A stretch of DNA of 57,793 nt from an uncultured Bacilli bacterium (GCA_934130215.1 CAKOXR010000001.1:1-57793), one strand, 5' to 3'; shown: positions 43,017 through 52,431, counted from the stretch's first letter. The notes: generated by a model not told the origin, from the sequence alone. Numbers and translations are program-made.

Positions 43017-44183
43017 ATGAAAAAAGTAATTAAAAATTTTAAAAGTATGAATTTAACTTTATTATTTTGGACAATGGTAATGTTTTTATATGGTTTATTT
43101 AATATTGTTACTGCATCTAGTAGAGAAGCTGAAGTAATGTATAATGCTGGATTATATTATTATTTTTTTAGACAACTTAAAATGTTAGTTTTAGGTATTA
43201 TTGGATCTTTAGTAATAATAAATGTTGATACAAAAAAATATCCTTTTATATCTTTTGTTTTATATTTATTTATATTTAATCTTTTAATATATATGTTATT
43301 TAATGGAAGTGCTGATAGAGGAAGTATAAACTGGATAAATTTACCATTTATTGGAAGATTTCAACCTTCAGAAGCTGCTAAACCTATTTCAATTGTATTT
43401 TTTGCTTTTATTTTAGATAAATTTAGTAATTTGGTTAATATAAAAGATAAAAGTAGATGGAAATATATAATAATATTATTTATTATTATGTTTATATTAC
43501 CAGGTATTATATTTTTTCATAATGATATGGGGACTGCTTCTATATTACTTGGTATAACTGGTATTATGTTTTTAGGTGGACCTGTTAAAAATATTGATAA
43601 ATTAAGAGCGATTATGGTTTCAATTATATTTGTTTCTTTAGTTGGTGGAATGAGATATTTTACAAAAGGTTATGTTTTAACTGAAGAACAATTATCAAGA
43701 ATTACAGATTTTATTAAACCTTGTAGTAAATATACTGATGGTGGATATCAAGCTTGTAATGATTTTATTGCAATTAATAATGGTGGTTTAAATGGTGTTG
43801 GTATTGGAGAAAGCAAACAAAAGTATTCATATATTCCAGAACCTCATACTGATAGTGTATTTGCTATAATAGCGGAAGAATATGGTTTGATTTTTACTAG
43901 TTTTATTTTACTTATTTATTTTATAATTATAAGAACAATTTTAAAAATTGCTTATACCGCTGATAATTTGATGAATAAATATATGTGTTTAGGATGTGCT
44001 GGTTATATATTTTTACATATTGTTATAAATCTTGGTGGTTTAATGGGGTTAATGCCAATGACTGGTGTTCCGCTTCCGTTTTTAAGTTATGGTGGTACAT
44101 TTGCAATTTCTTTAATGGGTATGCTTGCTATTGTACAAAGAGTTTCTATTGAAACAAAATTAAATAAAAAAGTAAAAATATAA
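43017..44183 (+). CDS. ftsW: SEDS peptidoglycan glycosyltransferase, FtsW-like
   Basis: This 388-aa polytopic membrane protein is the second SEDS polymerase here. Signatures are INWINLPFIGRFQPSEAAKP, FHNDMGTASI, IPEPHTDSVFAIIAEEYG and VPLPFLSYGGTF. It heads the run ftsW-murG-murB-ftsQ, the order of the division/wall cluster, so FtsW (division) is the likely identity, with the copy at 9651 as a SpoVE- or RodA-like paralogue. A loop with two Cys (KPCSKYTDGGYQACND) in the large extracytoplasmic region is unusual and could form a disulfide. Confidence 0.88.
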   Translation: MKKVIKNFKSMNLTLLFWTMVMFLYGLFNIVTASSREAEVMYNAGLYYYFFRQLKMLVLGIIGSLVIINVDTKKYPFISFVLYLFIFNLLIYMLFNGSADRGSINWINLPFIGRFQPSEAAKPISIVFFAFILDKFSNLVNIKDKSRWKYIIILFIIMFILPGIIFFHNDMGTASILLGITGIMFLGGPVKNIDKLRAIMVSIIFVSLVGGMRYFTKGYVLTEEQLSRITDFIKPCSKYTDGGYQACNDFIAINNGGLNGVGIGESKQKYSYIPEPHTDSVFAIIAEEYGLIFTSFILLIYFIIIRTILKIAYTADNLMNKYMCLGCAGYIFLHIVINLGGLMGLMPMTGVPLPFLSYGGTFAISLMGMLAIVQRVSIETKLNKKVKI

Positions 44184-44227
44184 ATTTTTAAACATATATT
44201 GTGGTATAATGATAATGAGGTGAATTT

Positions 44228-45307
44228 ATGAGAATTGTAATAAGTGCTGGTGGTACTGGGGGACATATTTATCCTGCACTTGCTATAATAAATAAGATTA
44301 AGGAAAAAGAACCTGATAGTGAGTTTTTATATATTGGAACTCATAATAGAATGGAAAAAGATATTATTCCTAATAAGGGTATTCCTTATAAGGAAATTGA
44401 AATATATGGTTTTAATAAAAAAGTTTTATTAAATTTTAGGTTATTTAAATGTGTTATAAAAAGTTATTTTGAATGTAAAAAAATTATTAAGAGTTTTAAA
44501 CCTGATATTGTAATAGGTGTTGGTGGATATGTTACTGCTCCTGTTATTCTAGCTGGATCTAAACTTAAATATAAAACTTTTATTCATGAACAAAATAGTG
44601 TTCCTGGTAAAACTAATAGATTTTTATCAAAATATGTTAGTAAAATTGGTGTTTCATTTGAGGAAAGTAAAAAATATTTTCCTTTAGATAAAACTGTTTT
44701 TACTGGTAATCCTTGTTGTGAACTCGCTTTAGAATCTGGTTTGATGGATTTAAAAGAATTGGGTATAAATAAAGATTTTGTTTATATTGTAATGGGTTCT
44801 CTTGGTTCTGATAAAATGAGTAGTATATTACTTGATGATTTGAATAAATTTAATTTTAATAATTATAATGTTGTTATAGTTACTGGTAATAGTTATTATG
44901 AAAAGGTAAAAAATAATAAGTTTCCTAAAAATGTTATAGTTTTACCTTATGTTGATAATCAAACAAGATTGATGAAACAAGCAAAGTTAGTTGTTAGTAG
45001 GTGTGGAGCTACTACATTGGGTGAGATTGCTACTTTAGGTCTTCCTTCTATTTTAATTCCTAGTCCTTATGTTGCTGATAATCATCAATATAAAAATGGT
45101 CTTGTTTTGTCTGATAGGAAAGCTGCTATAATGATTGAAGAAAAGGATTTAAATAGTTCTATTCTTTATGAAAAGATTGATTATTTAATGAATCATCAAG
45201 ATGAACTTGATAAAATGAAGAATAATTTAAAGGGGTTGACACTAGCTAATGGTGCAACTAATATTTATAATTTGCTTGCATCTATGATTGGAGATAAAAA
45301 TGATTGA
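44228..45307 (+). CDS. murG: Lipid II synthase MurG
   Basis: MurG transfers GlcNAc to lipid I on the inner membrane face, giving lipid II. The 359-aa chain starts with the glycine loop ISAGGTGGHIYPALAI, has HEQNSVPGKTNRFLS, the second G-loop in VIVTGNSYY context (VMGSLGSDKM), and the UDP-binding RCGATTLGEIATLGLPSILIP. The ATG follows GAGGTG. The stop overlaps murB, so the two are coupled. Confidence 0.95.
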   Translation: MRIVISAGGTGGHIYPALAIINKIKEKEPDSEFLYIGTHNRMEKDIIPNKGIPYKEIEIYGFNKKVLLNFRLFKCVIKSYFECKKIIKSFKPDIVIGVGGYVTAPVILAGSKLKYKTFIHEQNSVPGKTNRFLSKYVSKIGVSFEESKKYFPLDKTVFTGNPCCELALESGLMDLKELGINKDFVYIVMGSLGSDKMSSILLDDLNKFNFNNYNVVIVTGNSYYEKVKNNKFPKNVIVLPYVDNQTRLMKQAKLVVSRCGATTLGEIATLGLPSILIPSPYVADNHQYKNGLVLSDRKAAIMIEEKDLNSSILYEKIDYLMNHQDELDKMKNNLKGLTLANGATNIYNLLASMIGDKND

Positions 45308-46184
45308 TAAAATTAAAAATATGAATTTTGGGGAAGTTTTAGAGAATGTTGATTTAAGAAAATATACAACTTATAAAGTAGGTGGTACTGGTAGATTACT
45401 TGTTATTCCTGATAATGTTTCTAAATTGATCGAATTAATTAATTATTTAAAATTAGAAAATATTAAATATAAAATACTTGGTAATGGTTCTAATTTGATT
45501 TTTGTAAATGATTATGATGGTGTTTTAATTAAACTTGATAAATTAAATAGTGTTTCTATTAATGATAATGTTGTTACATTAGGTGCTGGTGTTAGTTTAA
45601 TTTCTATTTCTTTAAAGGTTTCTAAGATGGGACTTAAGGGTATGGAGTTTGCAACTGGTATTCCTGGTACTGTTGGTGGTGCTGTTTATATGAATGCTGG
45701 TGCTTATAAGTCTGATATGGCGGCTATAATTAAGAGTGTTAAATTACTTGATAATGATGGTAATATTGTTGATTTTTCTAATGATGATTTAGAATTTGGG
45801 TATAGAAAATCTATTTTACAGAGTAATAAATATATATGTTTGGAAGCTACTTTAGTTTTAGAGCATGGTTCTTGTTTAGAGATAATGGAATTGATTGAAA
45901 AAAGAAAGCAGAAAAGACTTGAGACTCAACCTCTTGAATATCCTTCTGCGGGTTCTGTTTTTAGAAATCCTGATAATGATTTTGCTTGGAAGTATATTGA
46001 TGCTATTGGTTATAAGGGTAAAATGGTTGGTGGAGCTATGGTTAGTTTAAAACATGCTAATTTTATTATTAATACTGGTAAAGCTACTGGTAGTGATATT
46101 AAGAATCTTATTTATGATATAAAGGATAAAGTTAAAGAAAGGTTTAATATTGATTTAAAGATTGAACAAGAAATAGTGGAATAG
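45300..46184 (+). CDS. murB: UDP-N-acetylenolpyruvoylglucosamine reductase MurB
   Basis: MurB reduces UDP-GlcNAc-enolpyruvate to UDP-MurNAc with FAD and NADPH in the cytoplasm. The 294-aa chain shows TTYKVGGTGRLLVIP, LGNGSNLI, the FAD-binding ATGIPGTVGGAVYMNAGAY and the catalytic Ser in YPSAGSVFRNP, then a terminal Glu-rich IEQEIVE. It is the type II (short) form common in Gram-positives. ATG 45300 is chosen because GGAGAT is upstream; it overlaps the murG stop by 8 bp. Confidence 0.95.
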   Translation: MIDKIKNMNFGEVLENVDLRKYTTYKVGGTGRLLVIPDNVSKLIELINYLKLENIKYKILGNGSNLIFVNDYDGVLIKLDKLNSVSINDNVVTLGAGVSLISISLKVSKMGLKGMEFATGIPGTVGGAVYMNAGAYKSDMAAIIKSVKLLDNDGNIVDFSNDDLEFGYRKSILQSNKYICLEATLVLEHGSCLEIMELIEKRKQKRLETQPLEYPSAGSVFRNPDNDFAWKYIDAIGYKGKMVGGAMVSLKHANFIINTGKATGSDIKNLIYDIKDKVKERFNIDLKIEQEIVE

Positions 46185-46191
46185 GTGTTAT

Positions 46192-46869
46192 ATGAAAAAG
46201 AAAAAAAGGAAAATTAGTTTATTAAAGGTAATGATTGTATTTTTACTTATTTATTTGTTAACTATTAGTTTTTATAAATTGGTTACAATTAATATTAGGA
46301 ACATATATATTATTGGTAATACTTATGTTAGTGATAAATATATTATTGATAAAGCTGGTTTAACTAATTATCCTCCTTTTTTCTTGACTTTGAGTTCTGG
46401 TATTAAGAAAAAATTACTTGATTGTGATGAAATTTTAGATGTTAGAGTTAAAAAAAATTTATTTTCAGTTTATATATATATTAATGAAAATATTCCTCTT
46501 TTTTATAATAAGAGTAATGATAAATTTGTTTTAAAGGATGGTAGAGAAGTTGATTTAAAGTATAATGTTGCTTCTTTAAATAATTATGTTCCTGATACTA
46601 TTTATGGTGATTTTATTAAAAAAATGGGGGATGTTAATTTAGATATTTTATATAGGATTTCTGAGATTGAATATAGACCTAATGATGTTGATAGTTTAAG
46701 GTTTTATTTAGTTATGGATGATGGTAATGAGGTTTATTTAACTTTAAATGATTTTCTTAAGATTAATAATTATATTGAAATTGTTAAAACTTTAGATAAT
46801 TCTAAGGGTACTATTTATTTAGATAGTGGTAATTATTTTGAGGTTAAAACTGATCGGTTTTTAAGTTGA
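46192..46869 (+). CDS. divIB: Cell-division protein FtsQ/DivIB
   Basis: This 225-aa bitopic protein has a basic cytoplasmic start, one membrane helix (residues ~13-33), a POTRA domain (NIRNIYIIGNTYVSDKYIID, then ILDVRVKKNLFSVYIYINE) and a beta domain. It fits FtsQ/DivIB, a divisome scaffold that binds FtsL and FtsB. It starts 7 bp after murB in the usual order for the wall cluster. It is shorter than B. subtilis DivIB. Its last codons contain a strong promoter for the next gene. Confidence 0.85.
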   Translation: MKKKKRKISLLKVMIVFLLIYLLTISFYKLVTINIRNIYIIGNTYVSDKYIIDKAGLTNYPPFFLTLSSGIKKKLLDCDEILDVRVKKNLFSVYIYINENIPLFYNKSNDKFVLKDGREVDLKYNVASLNNYVPDTIYGDFIKKMGDVNLDILYRISEIEYRPNDVDSLRFYLVMDDGNEVYLTLNDFLKINNYIEIVKTLDNSKGTIYLDSGNYFEVKTDRFLS

Positions 46870-46894
46870 CTTTTATTTTAAAATATTGTATTAT
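46866..46894 (+). promoter_or_regulatory. Sigma-A promoter overlapping the divIB stop
   Basis: TTGACT (46866-46871), a 17-base spacer and TATTAT (46889-46894). TGA of the -35 box is also the divIB stop codon. Confidence 0.7.
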
Positions 46895-46913
46895 TAATGT
46901 AGAGGTTAAGGAT

Positions 46914-47318
46914 ATGAAAAAAGAGTTAGTTAATATTTCAGATAAAATAAATTTTATTAATAATAAAAAGAAAGATATTGAATTTAGAATAAATTTGTAT
47001 AAAGAATCTAGAAGTGGTTTTATGAGTGTTTATTCTATTTGTAGTATTTTTATATTTTCTTTTTGTTTTTGTTCAATTATTGTTTCTTATATTTTACCTT
47101 CTTATATAGTTGGTTATTTAACTCTTTTATTAAATAGTATTTCTGTTTCATTTTTGATTTATTTACTTAGTGAAAATAAGACAAATTTAAAAGTTATGGA
47201 AAAACTTAATTTAAATAAACTTGATTTAGAGTTAAAAAAATATAATAAAGAATTAAATAAATATGATAATGAATATAAACAAATTGTTGAAATGGTTATG
47301 TTAGGTGATGATGTATAA
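46914..47318 (+). CDS. Small membrane protein with coiled-coil ends
   Basis: I do not recognise this 134-aa protein. It has a Lys-rich N-terminal helix (residues ~1-35), two hydrophobic helices close together (residues ~38-60 and ~66-86) and a C-terminal coiled-coil-like part (KLDLELKKYNKELNKYDNEY). Both ends would be cytoplasmic. The ATG at 46914 is the first after its own promoter, with GAGGTTAAGG upstream. A holin-like or division-linked structural role is possible but not shown. Confidence 0.6.
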   Translation: MKKELVNISDKINFINNKKKDIEFRINLYKESRSGFMSVYSICSIFIFSFCFCSIIVSYILPSYIVGYLTLLLNSISVSFLIYLLSENKTNLKVMEKLNLNKLDLELKKYNKELNKYDNEYKQIVEMVMLGDDV

Positions 47319-47345
47319 AAAGAATAAAAAAATATTCTTTTTTTA
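47317..47345 (+). terminator. Terminator after the small membrane protein gene
   Basis: AAAAAGAATA pairs with TATTCTTTTT around an A-rich loop, with a T tract. Confidence 0.7.
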
Positions 47346-47439
47346 TTTTAATTAAAATCATTATATACTTGTCTTATTTATATCTAATATGGTAAAATTA
47401 AATTGTAATAAAAAATAAAGTGTTGAAAGGGGATGAAAC

Positions 47440-49023
47440 ATGAAAAAACAAATTTTATTTTTATCGATTTTATTTTTATTATTTTTTATATTATCTTATA
47501 CATTTTCTATATTTAATAGTTTTATTAATGGAGATATAAGTGCGAATATTAAAGATTGGGTTTTTAAGGTTAATATTATTGATGCTATTGTAGAAAATGA
47601 TGGTTATAAATTAAATTTAAATGGTACTAGTGGCGAGATTAATATAAATATTAATACTATAGGTGGTAATAAGAGTGTTGATTATTCTATAGAATTAATT
47701 GGGGATAATTCTATTGAGTATTATGAAGATAATAATTATACTCAATTAATTCATAATAATATCTATAATGATAGTGTTGATCATAATTCAAATATTAATA
47801 AGAAAATATATTATAAATCAAATAATAATAGTGATATTTTTATTAAAACAAAAGCTAGTATAAAAGAATATGCGATTATGAAGAATGGGAATTATTATAG
47901 TAACAATACTGAATTTTGGAATAATAATTATAAACCTTATATTAAAACAATTAACTTTAGTAATGATTTGAGTAATTTACCAAGTAATTGTACTATAGAA
48001 AATTTATGTTGGGATATATCTGAAAATGAAAATCAGAAGAAAAAGGTATATGGTTATTTAGTTGATACTGGGTTAAAAGATAGTACTGATAATACTAAAC
48101 CATTATATGATTTGTATATAGTTAGCAAACATGAAATATTTGCACCAATAAATTGTGGAAAAATATTTTCATTTTATAAAACTGAAAATAATAAAGATAT
48201 ATCTAATTTAACTCAAATTAATTTTAATAATAATTTTAATACCTCAAATGTTACAAATATGAATAATATTTTTGCATTGTGTAAACAATTAAAGAGTTTA
48301 GATTTAAGTAATTTTAATACGGCAAATGTAACAGATATGAATGCTATGTTTAATTTTTGTAGTTCTATAGTTAATTTAAATTTGAGTGGTTTTAATACCT
48401 CTAATGTAACAAATATGACTCAAATGTTTGGGGACTGTAAAGCTTTAACAAGTTTAGATTTAAGTGGCTTTAATACAATGAATGTAACAAATATGAATTT
48501 TATGTTTAATTATTGTAGTTCTTTAGTAAATTTAAATTTAAGTAGTTTTAATACTGTGAAAGTAACAAGTATGCATAGTATGTTTACTCAATGTTCATCA
48601 TTGACAAGTCTAGATTTAAGTAGTTTTAATACCTCAAATGTAACAAATATGTCATATATGTTTCAATCATGTTCAAAGTTAAAAACTTTAAATCTAAATA
48701 ATTTTGATACGACAAAAGTTACTGATATGAGAAGTATGTTTTTTAGATGTACAAGTTTATATAATTTATATATTAATAATTTTAATACGGCAAATTTAGT
48801 AAATACTTTCAGAATGTTTAGCAATTGTTATTCTGCAGTTGCAACGATAACCATAAGAAATAGTAATGTTAATGACTATAGTTCAATGTTTTCCAATGCT
48901 GCTATCTATTCAGGAGCTAAAATAATTGTTAATTATACATCAAATACAAGTGCTATAGTTGATAGTATGATTGCAACAAAATCAGCAAGTAGTAATGTTA
49001 TAAAAGGAAGTTTAGTTTCATGA
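47440..49023 (+). CDS. BspA/DUF285-type repeat surface protein with TasA-like N-terminus
   Basis: This 527-aa exported protein has a signal helix (residues ~5-24) followed by YTFSIFNSFINGDISANIKDWVFKVN, a pattern seen at the cleavage site of SipW/TasA-type proteins. A variable region (residues ~60-255) precedes seven or so 26-residue repeats with the core FNTSNVTNM-x5-F-x2-C-x2-L of BspA/DUF285 leucine-rich-like proteins, which act in adhesion or biofilm. No sortase motif is seen at the C-terminus. It could be matured by the peptidase at 3804. The gene ends with TGA, confirming the standard code. The ribosome-binding site is AAAGGGG. Confidence 0.85.
   Translation: MKKQILFLSILFLLFFILSYTFSIFNSFINGDISANIKDWVFKVNIIDAIVENDGYKLNLNGTSGEINININTIGGNKSVDYSIELIGDNSIEYYEDNNYTQLIHNNIYNDSVDHNSNINKKIYYKSNNNSDIFIKTKASIKEYAIMKNGNYYSNNTEFWNNNYKPYIKTINFSNDLSNLPSNCTIENLCWDISENENQKKKVYGYLVDTGLKDSTDNTKPLYDLYIVSKHEIFAPINCGKIFSFYKTENNKDISNLTQINFNNNFNTSNVTNMNNIFALCKQLKSLDLSNFNTANVTDMNAMFNFCSSIVNLNLSGFNTSNVTNMTQMFGDCKALTSLDLSGFNTMNVTNMNFMFNYCSSLVNLNLSSFNTVKVTSMHSMFTQCSSLTSLDLSSFNTSNVTNMSYMFQSCSKLKTLNLNNFDTTKVTDMRSMFFRCTSLYNLYINNFNTANLVNTFRMFSNCYSAVATITIRNSNVNDYSSMFSNAAIYSGAKIIVNYTSNTSAIVDSMIATKSASSNVIKGSLVS
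48235..48840 (+). repeat. Tandem 78-bp repeats coding for BspA-type motifs
   Basis: About seven units with a 78-base period (for example ttt of FNT at 48313 and 48391). Protein constancy is higher than DNA constancy, so the units are old, not a fresh slippage array. Confidence 0.8.
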
Positions 49024-49113
49024 ACTTCTTTTTATTTGATTTATAAGATAAATATAAAATACTTTACTAAATATAAAAAATATTGTAAAATTAGTATAGT
49101 AAAGGTGATAACT

Positions 49114-49818
49114 ATGGATTTTAAAATTGAAGAAATAAAAAATAATAATAAAAAAATCTATAATTATGATATTAAGAAATTATTAAAAAAAGATACAGTT
49201 AATTTTAGTGAAGCAAGATTTGTACTTGAAACATTAGGTAATGAAGTATCACAAGAAAATTTTGATTTCTTTGTTTTATTTATTAAATATAGAAAATTTA
49301 ATATAAAAAAATATATAATAAATAATAAAAATAATTTTTTTAGAATTAAAAGTAAATTTAAATTATTAAAAACAAAACAAATAATAGGGGTATATTTATA
49401 TTATAATAAAGAAATATTTTTACTAGGGCATTCATTAAGTTTAAGTAATATGTTAAAAGAATTATTTTTAAAATTAAGATATATAAATCAAGAACGAAGA
49501 ATCAAATTTATAAAACAAAATCCAGAATTATCCAAAAATAATGAACAAATATATTTAATATATAAAGAAAATATATTAAAAATAAAAAATAAAAAATTTT
49601 ATAATGAAAAAAAAGATTATTTTGAATCAAATATAGATGCTTATGAAGTTTCATTAAAACAAATGATTGGAATATGTGAAAGATTTGATTTAAATAATAA
49701 ATTATTAAACAAAATAAAAAAAGAATTAACAATAATACAAAATAGAAGAAATAAAAAAGAATATGAAGAAATAAAAAATAAATTAAAAATAGAATTCATA
49801 AATTTTGGTGAAATATGA
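49114..49818 (+). CDS. Protein of unknown function coupled to a radical SAM enzyme
   Basis: I do not recognise this 234-aa protein. It is Lys/Asn-rich and mostly helical by pattern, without signal peptide or membrane segment, and has a hydrophobic patch QIIGVYLYYNKEIFLLGHS near the middle. The ATG at 49114 follows AAAGGTG; a longer frame is unlikely. Its stop overlaps the radical SAM start (ATGA), so the two are coupled and it may be the substrate-handling partner of that enzyme. Base use is even more A-rich than in its neighbours. Confidence 0.55.
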   Translation: MDFKIEEIKNNNKKIYNYDIKKLLKKDTVNFSEARFVLETLGNEVSQENFDFFVLFIKYRKFNIKKYIINNKNNFFRIKSKFKLLKTKQIIGVYLYYNKEIFLLGHSLSLSNMLKELFLKLRYINQERRIKFIKQNPELSKNNEQIYLIYKENILKIKNKKFYNEKKDYFESNIDAYEVSLKQMIGICERFDLNNKLLNKIKKELTIIQNRRNKKEYEEIKNKLKIEFINFGEI

Positions 49819-50615
49819 GATTTAAAAGAATATATGTAGAACTTTCAAATATATGTAATTTGAACTGTTCTTTTTGTTCTAAAGATAAAAGAAAAAAAAG
49901 AAGTTTAACAATTGATGAATTTAAATTAATAATAAAAGAAATAAAACCATATACTAACCTTATATATTTACATATAAAAGGAGAACCATTATTATATAAA
50001 AACATAGAGCAAGTATTTGAGTATGCTTTAAAAAATAATATTAAAATCAAAATAACAACAAACGGAATATATTTAAATAAATATATTGATCTAATAAATA
50101 AATATAATAATATAGTCCAAATAAATATATCAATAATGTGTGAAAATAAAGAAAAAGATTATTTAAATAAAATATTTGAAACTTCTTCTAAAATAAAAAC
50201 GACTATAGTATATAGAATATGGTTAAATAAAAATAATAATTTATATTTAGATAAAATATTAAAATATTATAAAAAAGAAAATACAGGTAAAAATATAAAA
50301 TTAAATGACCATATTTATTTAGATAAAGATATAGAATTTATATGGCCAAATGAAGGAAAAAAAGATAAAACAAAAGGAATATGTTATGGCTCAAGAAGCC
50401 ATATCGGTATATTATCAAATGGAGAAGTAGTACCTTGTTGTTTAGATTCAGAAGGAATATTATCATTCGGAAATATATTTGATAAACATTTAGAACAAAT
50501 ACTAAATTCAAATGAATTTAAACTATTTAATGAAACAATGAAAAAAGGTATTATGAAAGAAGAATTATGTCAAAAATGTAATTTTAAAAACAGATTAACT
50601 AAACATAATGTTTGA
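49815..50615 (+). CDS. Radical SAM enzyme with SPASM-type C-terminal Cys
   Basis: This 266-aa protein has the radical SAM cluster motif CNLNCSFC (CX3CX2C) at the N-terminus and KGEPLLYKNI, where GGEP normally lies, followed by ITTNGIYL. The C-terminal part has Cys in KGICYGSRSH, VVPCCLD and ELCQKCNF, the SPASM pattern for extra [4Fe-4S] clusters. SPASM proteins modify peptides or sugars. No short precursor peptide is visible beside it. It is coupled with the gene before it and lies just upstream of an acyl-activation cluster. Confidence 0.82.
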   Translation: MRFKRIYVELSNICNLNCSFCSKDKRKKRSLTIDEFKLIIKEIKPYTNLIYLHIKGEPLLYKNIEQVFEYALKNNIKIKITTNGIYLNKYIDLINKYNNIVQINISIMCENKEKDYLNKIFETSSKIKTTIVYRIWLNKNNNLYLDKILKYYKKENTGKNIKLNDHIYLDKDIEFIWPNEGKKDKTKGICYGSRSHIGILSNGEVVPCCLDSEGILSFGNIFDKHLEQILNSNEFKLFNETMKKGIMKEELCQKCNFKNRLTKHNV

Positions 50616-50684
50616 TAACATACAATAAATAAAAATAATCTTTTTCTTTTGTTTTTTTAGTGTATAATGAGATTGGAGATTTAT

Positions 50685-52217
50685 ATGAAAAAAAATTACC
50701 CATACTATAACCCTTATAAAATAAATAATTTAAAACAAATGTTAGAGCATAGTATCTTAAAAGGAAATGATATTGCTTTTAAATATAAAGATAAAACTAA
50801 AACTTATTTTGATTATTATAATGATGTTATAAATATAAGTAATTATCTATATAAAAATCATAAAAATGAACATATAGCAATTATAGGAGAAAATAGTTAT
50901 AACTATTTAGTTTTATTTTTAGGAATTATTTTAAGTGGTAATATAGCGGTATTAATAGACAAAGATTTAAATGAAGAAAAAATAAATGAATTATTAAAAT
51001 TAAGTGATTGTAAAAATATATATAGTTCTAATTATACTAATATAAAAAAAGGTAAAAAAATTGAAAATATTGATAAATATATTCAAGAAGGAAAGAATTA
51101 TTTTAACAATTATAAATTAGATGAAAATAAAGAAGCAGTTATATTCTTTACAAGTGGAACAGTTGGTGCAAATAAAGCAGTTATGTTAAGTCAAAAAAAT
51201 ATAGCAAACAATATATATTCAGCATCATGTTTATTTGAAGCAACAGGAACAGTTTTATCTGTCTTACCATATCATCATGCTTTTGGACTCTTAACAGGAG
51301 TATTTGCACCATTTAATTATCACTGTCCAGTATTTATAAATAGTTCTATTAAAAATATAATTAAAGATATGAAAGAATCTAAACCCCAAGTTTTATTTTT
51401 AGTACCAGCTTTTGTTGAAAAGTTTTATAAACAAATATGGAGTCAAGCAAGAAGAAAAAAAATGCAATATTTATTAAGTGCTGTTATTAAAACAAGTAAC
51501 GGATTAAAACATTTAGGAATAGATATAAGAAGAATAATGTTTAAATCAATACTAGATGAATTTGGAGGAAATATTGAATATATAATATGTGGAGGAGCGA
51601 GATTATCAAAAAAATATGTAAAACTATTTAGAAGTTTTGGAATTGAAATATTAAACGGATATGGAATAACAGAATGTTCCCCAGTAATATCTGTCAATCG
51701 AAATAATTATTCTAAAGATGGAAGTGTTGGTCAAGTTATAAAAGATGGAATAGTTAGAATAGAAAATAATGAAATTGTTTTTAAAAGCGAAAGTGTTATG
51801 TTAGGGTATTATAAAGATAAAAAAAGTACCGATGAATCTATTAAAAACGGATGGTTTTATACAGGAGATCTAGGATATATAGACAAAGATGATTTCTTAT
51901 TTATAACAGGAAGAAAGAAAAATTTAATCATTTTAAGTAATGGAGAAAATATATTACCAGATGAAATAGAGGAAATATTAAGTAATGATAAAGGAGTATC
52001 AGAAGTAGTTGTAACTGCTTTAAATCAAAGATTAGTTGCTTTAATATATCCAGAATCTACATATATGGGAGACCAAGAATATTTTGATAATCTAATATAT
52101 GAATATAATAAAAAAGTACCCAAAAATAAACAAATTGCTTATGTAATTTTAAGAAATGAAGAATTTAAAAAAAATAATAATAGAAAAATATTAAGGAGTA
52201 AAATATATGAAAGATGA
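50685..52217 (+). CDS. AMP-forming acyl-CoA/acyl-ACP synthetase
   Basis: This 510-aa ANL-family adenylating enzyme has all core motifs: FFTSGTVGANKAVMLSQ (A3), LNGYGITECSPVIS (A5), GWFYTGDLGYID (A7), ITGRKKNLIILSNGENI (A8) and the catalytic Lys in NRKILRSK (A10). It activates a carboxylic acid, probably a fatty acid, as acyl-AMP and would pass it to the acyl carrier protein encoded next, which it overlaps by 11 bp. The ATG at 50685 follows TGGAGA. DltA (D-Ala) is an alternative, but dltB and dltD are absent. Confidence 0.87.
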   Translation: MKKNYPYYNPYKINNLKQMLEHSILKGNDIAFKYKDKTKTYFDYYNDVINISNYLYKNHKNEHIAIIGENSYNYLVLFLGIILSGNIAVLIDKDLNEEKINELLKLSDCKNIYSSNYTNIKKGKKIENIDKYIQEGKNYFNNYKLDENKEAVIFFTSGTVGANKAVMLSQKNIANNIYSASCLFEATGTVLSVLPYHHAFGLLTGVFAPFNYHCPVFINSSIKNIIKDMKESKPQVLFLVPAFVEKFYKQIWSQARRKKMQYLLSAVIKTSNGLKHLGIDIRRIMFKSILDEFGGNIEYIICGGARLSKKYVKLFRSFGIEILNGYGITECSPVISVNRNNYSKDGSVGQVIKDGIVRIENNEIVFKSESVMLGYYKDKKSTDESIKNGWFYTGDLGYIDKDDFLFITGRKKNLIILSNGENILPDEIEEILSNDKGVSEVVVTALNQRLVALIYPESTYMGDQEYFDNLIYEYNKKVPKNKQIAYVILRNEEFKKNNNRKILRSKIYER

Positions 52218-52431
52218 AGTAATTGAAATAATATCAAATGTAACTGAAATACCAGTAAAAAAAATAAATATTAATTCTAATTTAGTAAAAGATTTAGAAT
52301 TAGAATCATTAGATTTAGTATCTTTAATAGCTTCTTTTGAAGAAAAATATAATATAACAGTAGAAGATAAAGACATTAAAAATTTACAAACAGTTAAAGA
52401 TATAGTTGAATATATAGAAAAAAATGTATAA
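52207..52431 (+). CDS. Acyl carrier protein
   Basis: This 74-aa acidic four-helix carrier has the phosphopantetheine attachment Ser in DLELESLDLVSLI (residue ~37). It overlaps the acyl-activating gene before it and the phosphopantetheinyl transferase after it, so these three make a self-contained loading set: activate, carry, prime. It is most probably a dedicated carrier and not the housekeeping ACP, which usually sits with fab genes. Confidence 0.9.
   Translation: MKDEVIEIISNVTEIPVKKININSNLVKDLELESLDLVSLIASFEEKYNITVEDKDIKNLQTVKDIVEYIEKNV

Noticed and set aside
48235..48840. Regular repeats taken as a CRISPR array
   Set aside because: The 78-base units are wholly coding, in frame with a BspA-type protein, with no unique spacers between short identical repeats.
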